DNA of 7,895 bases. It comes from an archaeon. Lineage in GTDB: Archaea > Nanobdellota > Nanobdellia > Woesearchaeales > JAGVOV01. Every line of letters begins with the position of its first letter. Position 1 is the stretch's first letter. Below, piece by piece: positions 5,173 to 7,895 of this stretch. The position numbers and the translations under genes were made by a program. The notes under the pieces were generated by a model. It did no database searches and had not been told where the DNA came from. It saw nothing but the letters and a program-made list of their open reading frames with translations. The stretch is from assembly GCA_020052545.1 (NCBI GenBank), contig JAGVOV010000085.1:1-7895 (forward strand). The letters run 5' to 3'.

Positions 5173-5728
5173 AAAAGGTCTGGCGATCCCCGACAGTGTC
5201 ACTTTTGTGTTTGTCTTCCTAGGGATATTGCTGCTCTTCATAATATTCTTCTTCGCTTTTAGGGTACTGGATGCAGACCTTGAGACGAAGCTGGCGACAG
5301 ATTCCATGGATTCCATCGTAGCAACAACGTTCCAGAGCTACATGAGGCAGCCCGTCTCACTAGACATCGATGGCGATGGGAAGGCCGAAGAGACAAGCGT
5401 TGCTGAGCTGATCGCGATTGCCGATGGAAATAAGGCGGCAGAGAAATTCCTTGAGAACTTAACAGGAAAATTCTTTGACAATAGGATGGGAATCTACTGG
5501 AAGCTTGACGTTAGCTATGACGGCAGCGGCCTGAGCTATGGCCACAGCTATGCCGAAAAAGTTGTTTCACAGTCAATGCTTGCACCTATCTTCTCGCCAA
5601 TCTATGCACCAATGGCATTAGAAATAATGACACAGGAACAGATAAAATATTCAAGCGGCGAGATTCCGAAGCCGGACAAAAAGGTTGTGAAGTATGAATT
5701 TACATATTGGGTGCTGTTCCGTGGATAA
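5165..5728 (+). CDS. Pilin-like minor subunit with DxDxDG motif (187 residues, no cysteine)
   Basis: The leader M-D-R-K-G (cut after Gly5) precedes L-A-I-P-D-S and a strongly hydrophobic, Phe-rich helix (about residues 12-33). A post-helix amphipathic region (D-S-M-D-S-I-V) is followed by R-Q-P-V, then D-I-D-G-D-G-K-A-E-E at 67-76, which has the D-x-D-x-D-G spacing of calcium-binding EF-hand or dockerin loops, then a helical A-E-L-I-A-I-A-D segment. The C-terminal half has Y-W-K-L-D-V-S-Y strands and ends in Y-E-F-T-Y-W-V-L-F. An N-L-T sequon is at 98-100. It overlaps the upstream gene by 8 bases, and GGTGA (5154-5158) is a good Shine-Dalgarno site. Likely a minor pilin; calcium binding is possible but unproven, and no family is recognised. 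Confidence 0.85.
   Translation: MDRKGLAIPDSVTFVFVFLGILLLFIIFFFAFRVLDADLETKLATDSMDSIVATTFQSYMRQPVSLDIDGDGKAEETSVAELIAIADGNKAAEKFLENLTGKFFDNRMGIYWKLDVSYDGSGLSYGHSYAEKVVSQSMLAPIFSPIYAPMALEIMTQEQIKYSSGEIPKPDKKVVKYEFTYWVLFRG
5709..5713 (+). promoter_or_regulatory. Shine-Dalgarno GGGTG that selects GTG 5721 as start
   Basis: GGGTG lies 7 bases before GTG 5721. The in-frame ATG at 5694 has no comparable site and would place nine unrelated residues before the D-K-K-G leader. Confidence 0.55.
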
Positions 5729-7061
5729 AAAAGGAAATGCTTTCCTGATATTGATGCTGGTTTTTACAGCCCTCATACTGAGCCTTGCCTTCTATCTTGC
5801 CTACTCAAAGATGACCTCTTTCAAAGGTTATGTGGGGAAGAGCCAGGCTGAGCTCGTCTTCTTCTACCAGGAAGGTGAAAGACAGCTCATGTACACAGAC
5901 CTTGCAGCAAAATATGCCATGCAGGATTCATTGATAGAATCTTTGTCAAGAGTCGACGGCTGCGGAAAATACATGGATTCTCCGACAGTTTTCTCGACTG
6001 GCCAATGCAACCTTTCGATGTTTATGCTGCAAAGGACCTTGGCAAGGATATTCAACAGAAAGGTGAACCTTTATTTTGACTTCTCGCAATACAGCATACC
6101 AAAAAGCAACTATCTCGTGTCTATACCAAAAGAGAACGACACCATAAAGGGGTTCGCTGCAGAAAACATCTACCTACCAAGCTACAATAAGGAAAAGATC
6201 CTAGCCGGAATGACCAAGCAGGAGAGAGAATGCATCACGAACAATCAGATCCCGAATACAATGTTTGGCGTAACAGCGTGCTCTACCTGCAGCGGCACAG
6301 ACTGCTCTGATTATGACGAGAATTCATGCAAGCTCGATCCCTGCAAGCTGAGCTGCAGCTGGACAGACCAGAAATGCACAAAGGCAATAACTTTCTATTC
6401 CATCAATCCAAGCTTCACCATAAGCAACAGCTTCAACATAAGCAATTACTTCAATATATCTTTAGAAGTGAGCAAGATAGCCAAAGAGTGCAGCCAAGTG
6501 CAGGACAAGCCAGGGTGTTTCATCAGCAAAGCAAAAAATCTTGGAAGGGTGGCTGTCTGCCTGGATGCAGAGGAAGAGAAGTTCTTCAGGCTTTATGAAT
6601 CGATGAGAAGCTGCCAAGAGAGCCAGGACAACAACTGCAGATGCAGCATCAGCTACAATGGCAACAACAAAGTTTCGCTGAAGGTAGAGGCAGGATCAAT
6701 AATCCTGGAAGACAGCAATTTCTCCGAAAAAATCGACATTGGCCAGACAGGCATGCTGTATGAGCAGGCCGGAACTTTCTATATAAAGGACCTTAAGAAT
6801 GCTGAGATTGACATAAATAATGGAATATCAATAAAAGGCCTTCAAGAGGTATATGACAAAGAGATGTTCAGGAACAATGGTATATTTTTTGTCGACAAGC
6901 AGACGGCGGCCGGCAGCATTTATCAAAGCACGCCTTTCTGCAAGATAAAATATGACAAGGCACAGGTCTGCATCGAGTCAAAGCAGAAGATATTCTCATA
7001 TACGGAATTAAAGAGCAAGCCGGCAATATACAGGTTTTCTGTGGCTTTTGAGAAACCATAG
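5721..7061 (+). CDS. Large cysteine-rich pilin-like protein, GTG start (446 residues, 18 cysteines)
   Basis: GTG 5721 is preferred over ATG 5694: it gives the leader (M)-D-K-K-G (cut after residue 5), the cluster's 8-base overlap with the upstream stop, and a GGGTG site. A membrane helix at about residues 7-28 is followed by a helical region (E-L-V-F-F-Y-Q-E-G-E-R), then a long head. Residues 187-219 hold eight cysteines in 33 residues (C-x2-C-x4-C-x7-C-x4-C-x3-C-x6-C, including L-D-P-C), probably a small disulfide-knotted module. Three six-residue repeats S-F-x-I-S-N follow at 231-248, then C257-C308 and a predicted beta-rich C-terminal domain with C407 and C417. N-x-S sequons occur at 97, 239, 245 and 333. 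It is the largest protein of the cluster and ends the operon; a tip or adhesin-like minor pilin is one reading. Family not recognised. Confidence 0.87.
   Translation: MDKKGNAFLILMLVFTALILSLAFYLAYSKMTSFKGYVGKSQAELVFFYQEGERQLMYTDLAAKYAMQDSLIESLSRVDGCGKYMDSPTVFSTGQCNLSMFMLQRTLARIFNRKVNLYFDFSQYSIPKSNYLVSIPKENDTIKGFAAENIYLPSYNKEKILAGMTKQERECITNNQIPNTMFGVTACSTCSGTDCSDYDENSCKLDPCKLSCSWTDQKCTKAITFYSINPSFTISNSFNISNYFNISLEVSKIAKECSQVQDKPGCFISKAKNLGRVAVCLDAEEEKFFRLYESMRSCQESQDNNCRCSISYNGNNKVSLKVEAGSIILEDSNFSEKIDIGQTGMLYEQAGTFYIKDLKNAEIDINNGISIKGLQEVYDKEMFRNNGIFFVDKQTAAGSIYQSTPFCKIKYDKAQVCIESKQKIFSYTELKSKPAIYRFSVAFEKP
6411..6464 (+). repeat. Short 18-bp tandem repeat within the 446-residue protein gene
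   Basis: Two 18-base units (6411-6428 and 6429-6446) differ at 2 positions, and a weaker third unit follows (6447-6464). In frame they encode SFTISN, SFNISN and YFNISL. The repeat keeps the reading frame and creates two N-I-S sequons. Confidence 0.7.
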
Positions 7062-7082
7062 CTGCAGCAGGCTGCTTAAATT

Positions 7083-7114
7083 AAGGCTAAATGCCTTCTG
7101 AAAAGCATTTTTTT
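7083..7114 (+). terminator. Probable transcription terminator after the pilin cluster
   Basis: AAGGC-TAAAT-GCCTT (7083-7097) can form a 5-bp stem with a 5-base loop, followed after ten bases by a run of seven T (7108-7114). Archaeal termination depends mainly on T-runs, so the T-run is the stronger part of the evidence. It lies between the end of the pilin operon and the next promoter. Confidence 0.5.
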
Positions 7115-7120
7115 CGGATG

Positions 7121-7140
7121 AAACCAAAATACTTATAAAT
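7121..7140 (+). promoter_or_regulatory. Archaeal promoter (BRE/TATA) of the RPA-like gene
   Basis: AAACCAAAAT followed by ACTTATAAAT resembles BRE plus box A. Transcription is expected to start near 7162, just before the GGGGG site (7163-7167), 3 bases before ATG 7171. Confidence 0.55.
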
Positions 7141-7170
7141 AGGAGCTACCAACATTTTCTTAGGGGGAAA

Positions 7171-7895
7171 ATGATCAAGATTCCATTTAATGACATTGTT
7201 GAAAGAATCAAGGCCGAGGCTGGCCTTAAGGAAGAGGAGATAAATTCTAGGATTAAGCAAAAGATGGATCAGCTTTCAGGCTTGATATCGAAAGAAGGCG
7301 CTGCTCACATAATAGCCAATGAACTTGGCATAAAGCTCATGGATACAGTGAGCACAAAACTAACAATCAAGAACATCTTGATAGGCATGAGGGATGTGGA
7401 AACCCTAGGCAAAGTCACAAATATTTTCTCTGTCAACAATTTCAACTCAAACGGAAGAGAAGGGAAGGTGGGCAGTTTCCTGATGGCTGATGAGACTAGC
7501 AGCATTCGCGTCGTGCTATGGAACAATCAGGCAGAAAAGCTTGTCGGCATAAAGATTGATGACATAATAAAAGTCAAAGGAGCCTATGTGAAAGAGAACA
7601 GGAACGGCTTTAAGGAGCTGCATCTCAACGACAGGAGCAGCATCACGATAAATCCGGAAGGCGAAAAGATAGACCAGGTGAAGCAGGCGGCACCTAAAGC
7701 AGTGAGGAAATTCATCAATGAGCTGAAGGAAGAAGAGACAGCGGAAGTCCTAGGCACAATTATCCAGATATACGACATCAAGTTCTTCGAGACATGCCCG
7801 GACTGCAACAAGCGCCTTAAGATAGACGGTGAGAATTTCATCTGCCCGAACCATGGCAATGCCATGCCAAAGTATAGCTATGTGATGAATGTCAT
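7171..7895 (+). CDS. Archaeal RPA-like single-stranded-DNA-binding protein, 3' end outside window
   Basis: ATG 7171 opens a frame that runs off the right edge after 241 codons. The N-terminal region (about residues 1-60) is helical, with L-S-G-L-I-S-K-E-G-A-A-H, then I-A-N-E-L-G: the conserved start of archaeal RPA homologues. An OB fold follows (about 66-165), with V-T-N-I-F, G-S-F-L-M-A-D-E-T and I-R-V-V-L-W-N, the classic strand pattern of RPA-type OB folds. After a linker comes a zinc finger: C-P-D-C then C-P-N-H (about 216-234), typical of archaeal RPA and the RPA70 C-terminal OB fold. It binds single-stranded DNA in replication and repair in the cytoplasm, so it is functionally unrelated to the pilin cluster. 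It has its own promoter and a G-rich Shine-Dalgarno site. The family assignment is firm; which RPA subtype it belongs to depends on the missing C-terminus. Confidence 0.92.
   Translation, partial: MIKIPFNDIVERIKAEAGLKEEEINSRIKQKMDQLSGLISKEGAAHIIANELGIKLMDTVSTKLTIKNILIGMRDVETLGKVTNIFSVNNFNSNGREGKVGSFLMADETSSIRVVLWNNQAEKLVGIKIDDIIKVKGAYVKENRNGFKELHLNDRSSITINPEGEKIDQVKQAAPKAVRKFINELKEEETAEVLGTIIQIYDIKFFETCPDCNKRLKIDGENFICPNHGNAMPKYSYVMNV

Noticed and set aside
5694..5720. ATG 5694 as start of the 446-residue protein
   Set aside because: It would add nine residues before the D-K-K-G leader and enlarge the overlap to 35 bases; GTG 5721 restores both the leader and the 8-base overlap.
6326..6598. 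90-codon plus-strand frame inside the 446-residue gene
   Set aside because: Its Gln- and Lys-rich composition is what a shifted reading of the cysteine and repeat region gives; the main frame has conserved features.
7061..7075. GCAGC/GCTGC inverted repeat as terminator stem
   Set aside because: The loop would be only two bases and no T-run follows directly; the AAGGC/GCCTT stem with the later T-run is the better candidate.
7584..7865. 93-codon open frame on the minus strand
   Set aside because: It is antisense to the conserved RPA-like gene.

Overview
The window looks like a piece of an archaeal chromosome, most likely a DPANN archaeon of the Woesearchaeota/Pacearchaeota type (a judgement from family resemblance, not a database match). 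Four things point this way: an archaeal RPA-like single-stranded-DNA-binding protein with a zinc finger at the right edge, A/T-rich TATA boxes about 26-28 bp before starts, GGTG/GAGG Shine-Dalgarno sites, and a run of proteins with class III (type IV prepilin) signal peptides. All genes are on the + strand. I see no RNA gene, insertion sequence, CRISPR array or minus-strand gene.

Layout. Positions 1-7061 hold thirteen tightly packed, mostly overlapping genes for small to mid-sized membrane-anchored secreted proteins. (a) 1-2131: the 3' end of a cysteine-rich protein, a 34-residue one-helix protein, and two paralogous six-cysteine pilin-like proteins of 261 and 302 residues. (b) 2157-2551: a 51-residue miniprotein and a 79-residue one-helix protein. 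(c) 2548-3705: two tandem pilins (116 and 115 residues) with almost identical hydrophobic helices and different heads, then a 153-residue protein with a CLCLC cysteine knot region. (d) 3744-7061: four pilin-like proteins (312, 165, 187 and 446 residues). The 312-residue one carries a domain that looks like a degenerate N-acetylmuramoyl-L-alanine amidase (Amidase_3) fold, and the last has 18 cysteines. Candidate promoters before 2157, 2548 and 3744 divide the run into transcription units. Positions 7062-7170 hold a probable terminator and a promoter. The RPA-like gene starts at 7171 and runs off the right edge.

How they work together (inference). Ten of the thirteen genes begin M-x(0-1)-[KR]-[KR]-[GA] followed by a hydrophobic helix, the substrate signature of the archaeal prepilin peptidase. 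Together they would supply most of the structural parts of a cell-surface filament or pilus-like envelope complex: two candidate major pilins, many minor pilins and several one-helix accessory proteins. No assembly ATPase, TadC-like platform protein or prepilin peptidase lies in the window, so the machinery must be encoded elsewhere. At five junctions the stop codon of one gene sits inside the signal-peptide codons of the next with exactly the same 8-base overlap, which suggests strong translational coupling.
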